Positions 1-5,147 of a stretch of 8,844 nt of DNA are shown piece by piece. Positions within the stretch are counted from its first letter, which is position 1. The number at the start of each line of letters is the position of its first letter. This stretch comes from an uncultured Micrococcales bacterium (lineage in GTDB: Bacteria; Actinomycetota; Actinomycetes; Actinomycetales; Microbacteriaceae). The notes under the pieces are model-generated. The model did not search any database and was not told the origin of the DNA. It was given only the letters and a program-made list of their open reading frames with translations. The stretch spans positions 1 through 8,844 of the forward strand of contig CAIYTL010000163.1 in assembly GCA_903929105.1 (NCBI GenBank), in the 5' to 3' direction. A program made the translations under genes and the position numbers.

Positions 1-269
1 CCATAACCAGGGTGAACTGCGTTAGCTCCCGAGCGGGCCGCGACATCAAGAATTTTGTCAATGACAAGGTAGGTCTCTGGGCCGGTGGTGCCATTTAGCG
101 CATAGGCTTCGTCAGCTAACTTGACGTGCATTGCATCGCGGTCTTGATCGGCATAAACAGCAACCGAGGTGATGCCGGCATCACGAGCTGCGCGAGCAAT
201 TCGAACCGCGATTTCGCCTCGGTTGGCAATGAGCAGTTTGGTGATTTTTGTAACGTTAGCTGCGTTCAT
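1..269 (-). CDS. accA3: Acyl-CoA carboxylase alpha subunit (biotin carboxylase), 5' fragment
   Basis: This is the N-terminal part of a biotin carboxylase, the ATP-dependent enzyme that carboxylates biotin with bicarbonate. In actinobacteria the protein usually also carries the C-terminal biotin carrier domain. Only 89 full codons are in the window; the gene continues beyond base 1. The family signature is clear: KLLIANRGEIAVRIARAARD at residues 11-30, then a VAVYADQDRDAMHV stretch and an HPGYG motif at 86-90, all typical of the biotin carboxylase N-terminal fold. The ATG at 269-267 is chosen because the conserved region begins about 10 residues later. No good ribosome binding site precedes it; a TAGGCT hexamer lies 8 nt upstream instead, so a leaderless start is possible. 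Together with the beta and epsilon genes at the other end of the window it should make one acyl-CoA carboxylase. Seen: motifs. Inferred: substrate and partner subunits. The symbol follows mycobacterial usage; bccA or accC are equally used. Confidence 0.93.
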   Translation of the reverse strand, partial: MNAANVTKITKLLIANRGEIAVRIARAARDAGITSVAVYADQDRDAMHVKLADEAYALNGTTGPETYLVIDKILDVAARSGANAVHPGY

Positions 270-277
270 AATTGTCA

Positions 278-283
278 AGCCTA
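278..283 (-). promoter_or_regulatory. Possible -10 element of the alpha subunit gene
   Basis: On the minus strand TAGGCT fits the actinobacterial TAnnnT -10 pattern and ends 8 nt before the ATG. A GTGAAA hexamer 17 nt further upstream could act as a weak -35 and lies in one arm of the hairpin at 300-322. A start site here would give a nearly leaderless mRNA, in keeping with the missing Shine-Dalgarno sequence. Such a short match can arise by chance. Confidence 0.22.
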
Positions 284-299
284 TTGGCAAACAGGCTTA

Positions 300-322
300 T
301 TTCACCCGAAAATCGGGTGAAA
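300..322 (-). terminator. Perfect 10-bp hairpin between maf and the alpha subunit gene
   Basis: Bases 300-309 (TTTCACCCGA) and 313-322 (TCGGGTGAAA) are exact reverse complements around a 3-nt loop. The structure sits 5 bp beyond the maf stop codon and about 30 bp before the carboxylase start, in an otherwise short 57-bp gap. It could end or attenuate the maf transcript, or protect its 3' end. There is no U-tract after either arm on either strand, so a classical intrinsic terminator is not certain; actinobacterial terminators often lack one. The stem is symmetric, so it could also act as a protein-binding operator. Confidence 0.4.
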
Positions 323-326
323 AGTG

Positions 327-983
327 TTACCGATTCCAAAACGTTGAATAGTCAACGCCGAGCTCAATGGCCATTTCGCGAAGGGTCGGCAACGATAAAC
401 CAATCACGGTGTGGGGGTCGCCTTCGATTGCGCTAATAAACGCACCACCCAGCCCATCGATTGTGAAAGCGCCAGCAACTTTCAGCGGTTCGCCGGTCGC
501 TACATAAGCGTCAATTTCGTGATCACTCAGATTGGCAAAATGCACGGTGGCATGCGAAACCCGATTTGTAGCGGGGCGTGAGCCACCGAGCGTGGCGGCA
601 GCGGTATCCGATTTAATTCGGTTGTCAATCAGGTGGTGGCCGCTAAACAGTTTGCCGTTGCTGCCACGCATCGCCAGCCACCGGTCGCGGGCAACCTGGG
701 GCAGGTGCGGTTTGCCAAGCGATTTGCCACCGAACTCAAGTGAAGAATCGCAGCCGATGATGATTGCGTCGACGGCATCGGGATGATTCAAAACTGCCTC
801 GGCCTTAGCTCGGGCCAAAATGCCAACCATGTCGGCAGTCGATTTGATTAGCCCCTCGGCCTCAGCAACTGCCGCAACGAGGTCTTCGTCAACCTGCGGT
901 GCGATGCAAATCGGTTCGATGCCACCGTTTCTGAGCAGTGTCAGGCGAGCGGGCGAAGTCGAAGCCAAAACTAAGCGGGTCAT
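327..983 (-). CDS. maf: Maf family nucleotide pyrophosphatase (septum formation inhibitor-like)
   Basis: Maf proteins hydrolyse nucleoside triphosphates, often dTTP, UTP or modified bases, to the monophosphate and pyrophosphate; they act in the cytosol as house-cleaning enzymes and slow division when overproduced. The 218-residue length fits the family. Visible motifs in order are the N-terminal LASTSPAR (6-13), VDED (31-34), the catalytic aspartate in IIGCDSSL (D79), LGKP (89-92), the SGHHLI stretch around H116, and the C-terminal GAFTIDGLGG followed by EGDPHTVIGL. A small extra loop of roughly 20 residues (about 122-143) separates the last two blocks, as in actinobacterial relatives. I cannot tell which base it prefers. 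The start ATG sits directly before the first motif, so no upstream start is credible. AGAGG lies only one base from the ATG, too close for normal ribosome binding, while a TAACCT -10 candidate ends 6 nt upstream. In many actinobacteria maf lies between the carboxylase epsilon and alpha genes. Confidence 0.93.
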   Translation of the reverse strand: MTRLVLASTSPARLTLLRNGGIEPICIAPQVDEDLVAAVAEAEGLIKSTADMVGILARAKAEAVLNHPDAVDAIIIGCDSSLEFGGKSLGKPHLPQVARDRWLAMRGSNGKLFSGHHLIDNRIKSDTAAATLGGSRPATNRVSHATVHFANLSDHEIDAYVATGEPLKVAGAFTIDGLGGAFISAIEGDPHTVIGLSLPTLREMAIELGVDYSTFWNR

Positions 984-989
984 GCCTCT

Positions 990-995
990 AGGTTA
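990..995 (-). promoter_or_regulatory. Possible -10 element for leaderless maf transcription
   Basis: TAACCT on the minus strand matches TAnnnT, and exactly 6 nt separate it from the maf ATG. That is the spacing expected when transcription starts on the start codon itself. No convincing -35 is seen; the region where it would lie overlaps the dyad at 1007-1024. On the other strand of this 60-bp gap a TATAAG hexamer (1037-1042) almost touches the methyltransferase ATG. Confidence 0.27.
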
Positions 996-1006
996 GTGGT
1001 GGCGCA

Positions 1007-1024
1007 GAGGCCCGAAGCGGCCTC
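1007..1024. repeat. Perfect dyad GAGGCC-N6-GGCCTC in the divergent maf/methyltransferase gap
   Basis: GAGGCC at 1007-1012 and GGCCTC at 1019-1024 are exact inverted copies with a 6-nt centre (CGAAGC). The dyad lies about midway in the 60-bp non-coding region between two divergent start codons, where it would overlap the -35 region of maf. An operator for a dimeric regulator is one reading; a chance palindrome in GC-rich sequence is another. No known regulator motif is recognised. Confidence 0.4.
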
Positions 1025-1043
1025 GATGTGAAACACTATAAGA

Positions 1044-2255
1044 ATGAACGCAAAACCAAACTGGCTGGGCAAGACCCTTGAGCTGAATATCGAAAAAGTA
1101 GCTCACGGAGGCATCTTTGTTGCCCGCCACGAAGGTCGCGTGGTTTTTGTTTCGCACGTTTTGCCGGGCGAGCGCGTAAAAGCTCGAGTTTTTGAAGACC
1201 GCGGTGCTTCGTTTTGCCGCGCCGAACCAACTCAGATTCTTGAGGCCTCGCCTGACCGTGTGCCTCAGGTCTGGAAAGACGCTGGTGTCGGCAAAGCCGG
1301 TGGCTGTGAGTTTGGCCACATCAAGCTTTCGCGCCAGCGCGCCCTGAAGGCCGAAGTTATTACCGAGGCACTGCAGCGAATGGCCGGTGTCGACATGGCA
1401 GTGACTGTTGAGGCCGCCCCTGGCGACGACGAATCAAATGGGCTCGCATACCGCACCCGCGTGCAACTGCACGTTGATGAGGCAGGCACGGTTGGCCCAT
1501 ACCGTGAGCGCAGCCATGAAGTGGTCAAGGTCAAGAACCTGCCGCTAGCGGTTGATGACATTCAAGAACTTGAGTTTCAAAACAAGAACTATCAGAGTGT
1601 CGAAAGCATTGAAATTGCTGCCTCAAGCAGCGGACAAATTCAGTGGAAGATCGACGGCAAACTAAAAGGCGACGACCGGCTAATCGAGCGAGTTGCAGGC
1701 CGCACCTTCAGAATTAGCGGCGGCGGTTTTTGGCAGGTTCACCGCGCTGCGCCGCAGGTGCTCACTAGCGCTGTGCTCGAAATGGTGGCCGCTGTCGGCA
1801 TCGACAAGACCGCTGACAACCTCGACCTTTATGGCGGTGTCGGGCTCTTCGCCAGCACGCTTGCCGGTCGTTTTGGCAATGACTTGCGCATTTCTTCGGT
1901 CGAATCGTTTCGCCAAGCCACCGATGACGCAACGCTGAACCTTAGCGACCTGCCAAATGCCAAAGCATTTTGCGCTTCGGTTGAAAGGTTTTTGAACGAG
2001 AAGGCAAGTGCGGGCCCTAAGCCAACTGCAACCGTAGTTCTTGACCCACCTCGCGCCGGTGCGGGGGCCAAGGTTATTGACCGTTTGCTCACCATCAACC
2101 CAAAGCACATTGTCTATGTTGCCTGCGACCCGATTGCTCTGGCGCGCGACCTCAAGCAGCTTTTAGCTGGTGGCTACAAAATCGCAACGCTTCGCGCTTT
2201 TGACCTTTTTGCGCACACACACCACGTTGAAACAATCGTTAGTCTGGTCAAATAG
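1044..2255 (+). CDS. Class I SAM-dependent RNA m5U methyltransferase (TrmA/RlmD family) with TRAM domain
   Basis: The protein (403 residues) should transfer a methyl group from S-adenosylmethionine to C5 of a uridine in tRNA or 23S rRNA. Residues 8-65 form a TRAM-type RNA-binding barrel (LELNIEKVAHGG, then VFVSHVLPGERV). The C-terminal half is the methyltransferase: SAM loop DLYGGVGLF (261-269), DPPRAG with D334, the nucleophilic cysteine C361 in YVACDP, and the general-base glutamate E396 in FAHTHHVETI. The [4Fe-4S] cysteines of RlmD are mostly missing: only C88 of the AGGCEFGHI block remains, and the later ligand position reads VKNLP. A cluster-free enzyme is therefore likely, probably normal for Microbacteriaceae relatives. 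The exact RNA target cannot be read. The ATG is chosen because TRAM begins right after it; no Shine-Dalgarno is obvious. The response regulator gene starts 39 bp downstream on the same strand and could be cotranscribed. Earlier family names are RumA and TrmA. Confidence 0.9.
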   Translation: MNAKPNWLGKTLELNIEKVAHGGIFVARHEGRVVFVSHVLPGERVKARVFEDRGASFCRAEPTQILEASPDRVPQVWKDAGVGKAGGCEFGHIKLSRQRALKAEVITEALQRMAGVDMAVTVEAAPGDDESNGLAYRTRVQLHVDEAGTVGPYRERSHEVVKVKNLPLAVDDIQELEFQNKNYQSVESIEIAASSSGQIQWKIDGKLKGDDRLIERVAGRTFRISGGGFWQVHRAAPQVLTSAVLEMVAAVGIDKTADNLDLYGGVGLFASTLAGRFGNDLRISSVESFRQATDDATLNLSDLPNAKAFCASVERFLNEKASAGPKPTATVVLDPPRAGAGAKVIDRLLTINPKHIVYVACDPIALARDLKQLLAGGYKIATLRAFDLFAHTHHVETIVSLVK

Positions 2256-2281
2256 CGCAATAGCTGGTTAGCCAAATAAAC

Positions 2282-2288
2282 GGGGGAG
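2282..2288 (+). promoter_or_regulatory. Strong Shine-Dalgarno of the response regulator
   Basis: GGGGGAG lies 6 nt before the ATG at 2295, the strongest ribosome binding site in the window. It fixes the start of the response regulator, and through the two ATGA overlaps downstream it probably drives translation entry for the whole three-gene cassette. Confidence 0.7.
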
Positions 2289-2294
2289 CGTGAC

Positions 2295-2942
2295 ATGCAA
2301 GAAAAGCTGCGACTAGCAATCGTCGATGACCACGAAGCAATTCGTTTTGGGTTTTTGCACGCCGCAACCGCTGCAGGCCACGAGGTAACTTTCTCGGCCG
2401 CCAGCATTAGCGATCTGCGCGGCCAAGTTTCAAAGCAAAACTGTGACATCGCCGTGCTCGATCTTTCGCTTGCCGACGGCTCAAATGTGGCCGCCAATGT
2501 TGGTGCCTTAGTGGCCGAGGGAATCCCGGTGATTATTTTTAGCATCGCCGACAAACAAAATGTTGTTCGTGCGGCGCTGCGGGCAGGTGCAGCGGGTTTG
2601 GTCGCAAAATCAAACAGCATGGATGCTCTCTTTAGCGCAATCAATGAAGTGGCCGCTGGGGGCAGCATCGACAACATTCAGACCGCTGCAGCAATCGATG
2701 CCGATCTTGACTTCAAAGAGGCAAATTTGAGTGCGCGCGAACGCGAAGTTTTGTCGCTTTATGCTTCGGGTTTGGCCCAAAAACAGGTTGCTAACTATTT
2801 GGGAATCAGCCAGCACACGGTCAAAGAGCACATTGTTCGGGTGCGCCGAAAATACGAAGGAGCTGGCCGCCCGATTGAAAATAAGACCGACTGGGTGCGA
2901 CGCGCCCTCGAAGACGGCTTGATTGACGACGGTGCGCTATGA
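2295..2942 (+). CDS. NarL/LuxR-family DNA-binding response regulator
   Basis: This 215-residue protein is a cytosolic transcription factor switched by phosphorylation. The receiver domain covers about residues 5-125 with all key positions present: the acidic pair D11-D12, phosphoacceptor D56 in VLDLSL, the switch serine S83 in IIFSI, and K105 in GLVAKS. A LuxR-type helix-turn-helix follows at about 144-195 (LSAREREVL, then GISQHTVKEHI). The tail, with KYEGAGRP and WVRRALEDGL, is typical of an actinobacterial subgroup that travels with a membrane kinase. The gene is followed directly by that kinase: its TGA stop overlaps the kinase ATG as ATGA. It is 39 bp downstream of the methyltransferase, but no terminator is evident between them. 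The target promoters are unknown; autoregulation of this operon is a natural guess without a recognised binding site. Confidence 0.92.
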   Translation: MQEKLRLAIVDDHEAIRFGFLHAATAAGHEVTFSAASISDLRGQVSKQNCDIAVLDLSLADGSNVAANVGALVAEGIPVIIFSIADKQNVVRAALRAGAAGLVAKSNSMDALFSAINEVAAGGSIDNIQTAAAIDADLDFKEANLSAREREVLSLYASGLAQKQVANYLGISQHTVKEHIVRVRRKYEGAGRPIENKTDWVRRALEDGLIDDGAL

Positions 2943-4159
2943 AACCACTTTTTGTGCAAAACCCGACTGTTGCTTCACCCGAAGTTCAACCTACAAAGTC
3001 TTACACCGTCAACCTGATTGACAACTTGGCTGTGAAAGTCTTGTCGGTAGCCACAGTCGGCACGGGCATCGAGATGTTTTTGAACTTTCTTGGCCAGAGC
3101 AAAGACCAGAACCCGTTGTGGGCTTGGCTTTTTGTTTCACTGGTTTTGGCCATTGAAGTAGCGATGGTGCTTTTGGCCTTTTTGACCAACTGGGGCAAGT
3201 TGATTTGTGCAGTTTTTGCGATTGTGGTTTTTATCGAGGTGTGCGCCTGGAGTCTGCCGTTGCAAGGTGTGACTGCGGCAGACACCGGCCCGACCCCGTG
3301 GATCTATGAGGCGCTCGGCGTTGCCGGAATCGCGGCGGCGGTTGGCTTGCCGCTAGGCGTTGCGGTGGCCTATTTGGTGGCAACGCCGGTGGCGTGGATC
3401 GTGCTTCGCGAGAGCACTACGTCGAGCCAATTTCATAACTGGGATAGCCTGCTTGGCGCAATTTATGTTCTGCTTTTTAGCAGCTGTGTTTCTGCTTTGG
3501 TGTGGATGCTGCGAGCTTCGGCTCGAGATGCCGATTTAGCTAGTCAGAAGGCCGCTGACGCTTCAGCTGCCAGTGCCAGAGTTGATGCGATTGAACGCGA
3601 ACGTGACCGCATTGACGCTTTGGTGCATGACCAAGTGCTGACCACCTTGTTGCTTGCGGCAGCTGCTAAAACTCAAAAAGATGCTCAACACGTGAGCGAT
3701 CTGGCTCGCGCTGCAATTCAAAAGTTGATCAGTTTTAGCTCGCTTCAGGTAACCGATGACAGCCCGATTACCGTCTCAAGTTTGTTTTTGGCACTCAGCA
3801 AAACCGCGCGAGAACTGGTGCCTGACATTCAGGTCGATTTGGGAGCTACTTCTGATTTAGAGATTCCGAGCGAAGTAGCTGATGCAATTAGTGAGGCAAC
3901 GATTCAAGCAATTGCGAATTCGGTGCAGCATGCGGGTCGAGGTGTCAGCCGTCAGGTGGTTTTGCGAAACCACAGCGAGGGCGTCAAAGTTGTGATCATC
4001 GACAACGGCAAAGGGTTTCGTCAAAGCCGTGTGCCAAAGCATCGACTAGGCATTGCTCTTTCGATTCGCCGCCGCATGGCATCTGTGGGTGGCGAAGCTC
4101 ACATTAAGAGTCTGTTGAACGAGGGAACAACCGTAATTTTGCAGTGGGGTAAACCATGA
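2939..4159 (+). CDS. Membrane sensor histidine kinase
   Basis: A 406-residue integral membrane kinase, cognate to the preceding response regulator by position. The N-terminal half has about five hydrophobic segments (roughly 31-51, 60-82, 86-105, 122-156, 169-189) and no sizeable extracellular domain, so the signal is probably sensed in or at the membrane. A charged, alanine-rich coiled coil follows (190-225). The dimerisation/phosphoacceptor site is ALVHDQVLTTLL with H230, resembling the HisKA_3 HD pattern. The ATPase domain is complete: N-box asparagine N327 in AIANSVQHAG, G1 box IIDNGKGF with D355, and a late LGIALSIRRRMASVGG helix. The kinase should autophosphorylate H230 and pass phosphate to D56 of the regulator. 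Translation looks coupled: ATG overlaps the regulator stop and no independent Shine-Dalgarno is seen. The next gene begins with another ATGA overlap. The ligand is unknown. Confidence 0.9.
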   Translation: MKPLFVQNPTVASPEVQPTKSYTVNLIDNLAVKVLSVATVGTGIEMFLNFLGQSKDQNPLWAWLFVSLVLAIEVAMVLLAFLTNWGKLICAVFAIVVFIEVCAWSLPLQGVTAADTGPTPWIYEALGVAGIAAAVGLPLGVAVAYLVATPVAWIVLRESTTSSQFHNWDSLLGAIYVLLFSSCVSALVWMLRASARDADLASQKAADASAASARVDAIERERDRIDALVHDQVLTTLLLAAAAKTQKDAQHVSDLARAAIQKLISFSSLQVTDDSPITVSSLFLALSKTARELVPDIQVDLGATSDLEIPSEVADAISEATIQAIANSVQHAGRGVSRQVVLRNHSEGVKVVIIDNGKGFRQSRVPKHRLGIALSIRRRMASVGGEAHIKSLLNEGTTVILQWGKP

Positions 4160-5139
4160 TTGTCTTGCAGCGCTGGTTGGTTTCAGTCACCGGTTTAGCT
4201 TTTGGCCTTTATCACGCCGTTTTGGGCACGATTATGCTGCTCGACGGCAAAGACCACCAGCCTTCACTTGTAATCGCAGCTTTGGTTATTTATGTTTTAG
4301 TTTTAGTAGCCTCTGTCACGTTATATAAACCGATGCGTTTGCCGTGGTTTCAAGCGTGGATGAACTTTGCAGCAATTTTTGCCGTGCCACTTTTGATGCA
4401 GTTTCAACTCTCGCAGGATCAAAAAGGTGGTTATGCCACCTGGTACGTTGCCGCGATGGCCACTTTGTTGGCGGTTACTTCGATTCGACAATACAAACTT
4501 TTGGCTTGGCTTGGCCTAGCTGTTTTATATGCCGAGGTTTTGATCTGGGGCGGCATCGGGTTTTTGGTGAACTCTGGCCTGATTGGTGCTTTGCTGTTCG
4601 TGGTTGCGGCAACAGGTCTTTCGATCGGTCTTGAAAGCACCGCTAAATCGACATTGCTTTTCACCGAAGAAGCCAAGCTCACGGCCGCCAAGTCTGCGGC
4701 GGCCTCGGCTGCTCGCCTAGAAAGGCAGTCGCGCGCCCAAGAGGCGTTGCGAGGCGCTCTGCCAACTTTGCGAAATATCGTGGCCAGAGCGGGCCAGTTG
4801 CCCAATAACGAAAAACACGAGGCGGTGCTGCTCGAAGCTCAGTTGCGCGACGAAATCTCGGGCGGTGTAATCATTGATGCTCTTGTGCGAGACGCGGCGC
4901 TCGAGGCTCGGCGGCGCGGAATCGAAGTCACTATTCGCGACGAAGGTGGGCTTGAGGGGTGTGACTTTGCTGAACTTGAAACCATTCGATTTGAAGTGGT
5001 AAGTGTGCTAAATCGCACTGCGACTGGTCGAGTGGTGGTTAGAGCGCCAAAAGGCGAAAAGTGGCGCTTAAGCATTGTGGTGGCGCAAGCGGGCTCAGAA
5101 TCTGCAGACGAATTTTTGAGGCTCGGCATTAGGGCTTAG
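4156..5139 (+). CDS. Six-helix membrane protein with degenerate histidine-kinase-like C-terminus
   Basis: A 327-residue membrane protein of no recognised named family. About six hydrophobic segments occupy residues 8-158 (near 8-29, 36-57, 66-85, 94-110, 115-133, 136-158). A charged alanine-rich coiled coil follows (168-200), then a soluble domain to the end. The order helices, coil, soluble domain copies that of the kinase upstream. The soluble part nevertheless lacks a phosphoacceptor HD motif, an N-box and any DNGxG ATP-binding box. It has instead LLEAQLRDEI (225-234), ARRRGIEVTIRDEGG (251-265) and GRVVVRAPKG (291-300). I recall similar LRDEI / RRRG-VEV arrangements in uncharacterised actinobacterial proteins beside LuxR-type two-component genes. 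The likely role is a catalytically dead partner that dimerises with, or signals to, the kinase; this is inference. The start overlaps the kinase stop (ATGA). The gene ends 8 bp from the convergent DUF885 gene. Confidence 0.8.
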   Translation: MIVLQRWLVSVTGLAFGLYHAVLGTIMLLDGKDHQPSLVIAALVIYVLVLVASVTLYKPMRLPWFQAWMNFAAIFAVPLLMQFQLSQDQKGGYATWYVAAMATLLAVTSIRQYKLLAWLGLAVLYAEVLIWGGIGFLVNSGLIGALLFVVAATGLSIGLESTAKSTLLFTEEAKLTAAKSAAASAARLERQSRAQEALRGALPTLRNIVARAGQLPNNEKHEAVLLEAQLRDEISGGVIIDALVRDAALEARRRGIEVTIRDEGGLEGCDFAELETIRFEVVSVLNRTATGRVVVRAPKGEKWRLSIVVAQAGSESADEFLRLGIRA

Positions 5140-5142
5140 CCC
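5132..5142. terminator. Small dyad at the convergent gene junction
   Basis: GGGCTTAGCCC spans the stop codon of the membrane protein and the 8-bp gap to the convergent DUF885 gene. It can form a 4-bp stem with a 3-nt loop. No U-tract follows. It is a weak candidate for a shared end point of two converging transcripts, and the only structure available in so short a gap. Confidence 0.22.
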
Positions 5143-5147
5143 GAAAG

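Noticed and set aside
126..351. Two short plus-strand open frames opposite the alpha subunit start
   Set aside because: They mirror the conserved biotin carboxylase N-terminus and extend through the intergenic hairpin; no start signals.
1680..2108. 142-codon minus-strand open frame inside the methyltransferase gene
   Set aside because: It lies wholly antisense to a gene with clear catalytic motifs; the translation has no recognisable domain and no ribosome binding site.
2174..2677. 167-codon minus-strand open frame opposite the response regulator
   Set aside because: Complementary-strand shadow of the receiver domain codons; low-complexity Ser/Ala composition, no motif.
4431..4805. 124-codon minus-strand open frame opposite the third cassette gene
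   Set aside because: Shadow frame; the plus-strand product has a coherent membrane-helix and coiled-coil pattern and an ATGA overlap with the kinase.
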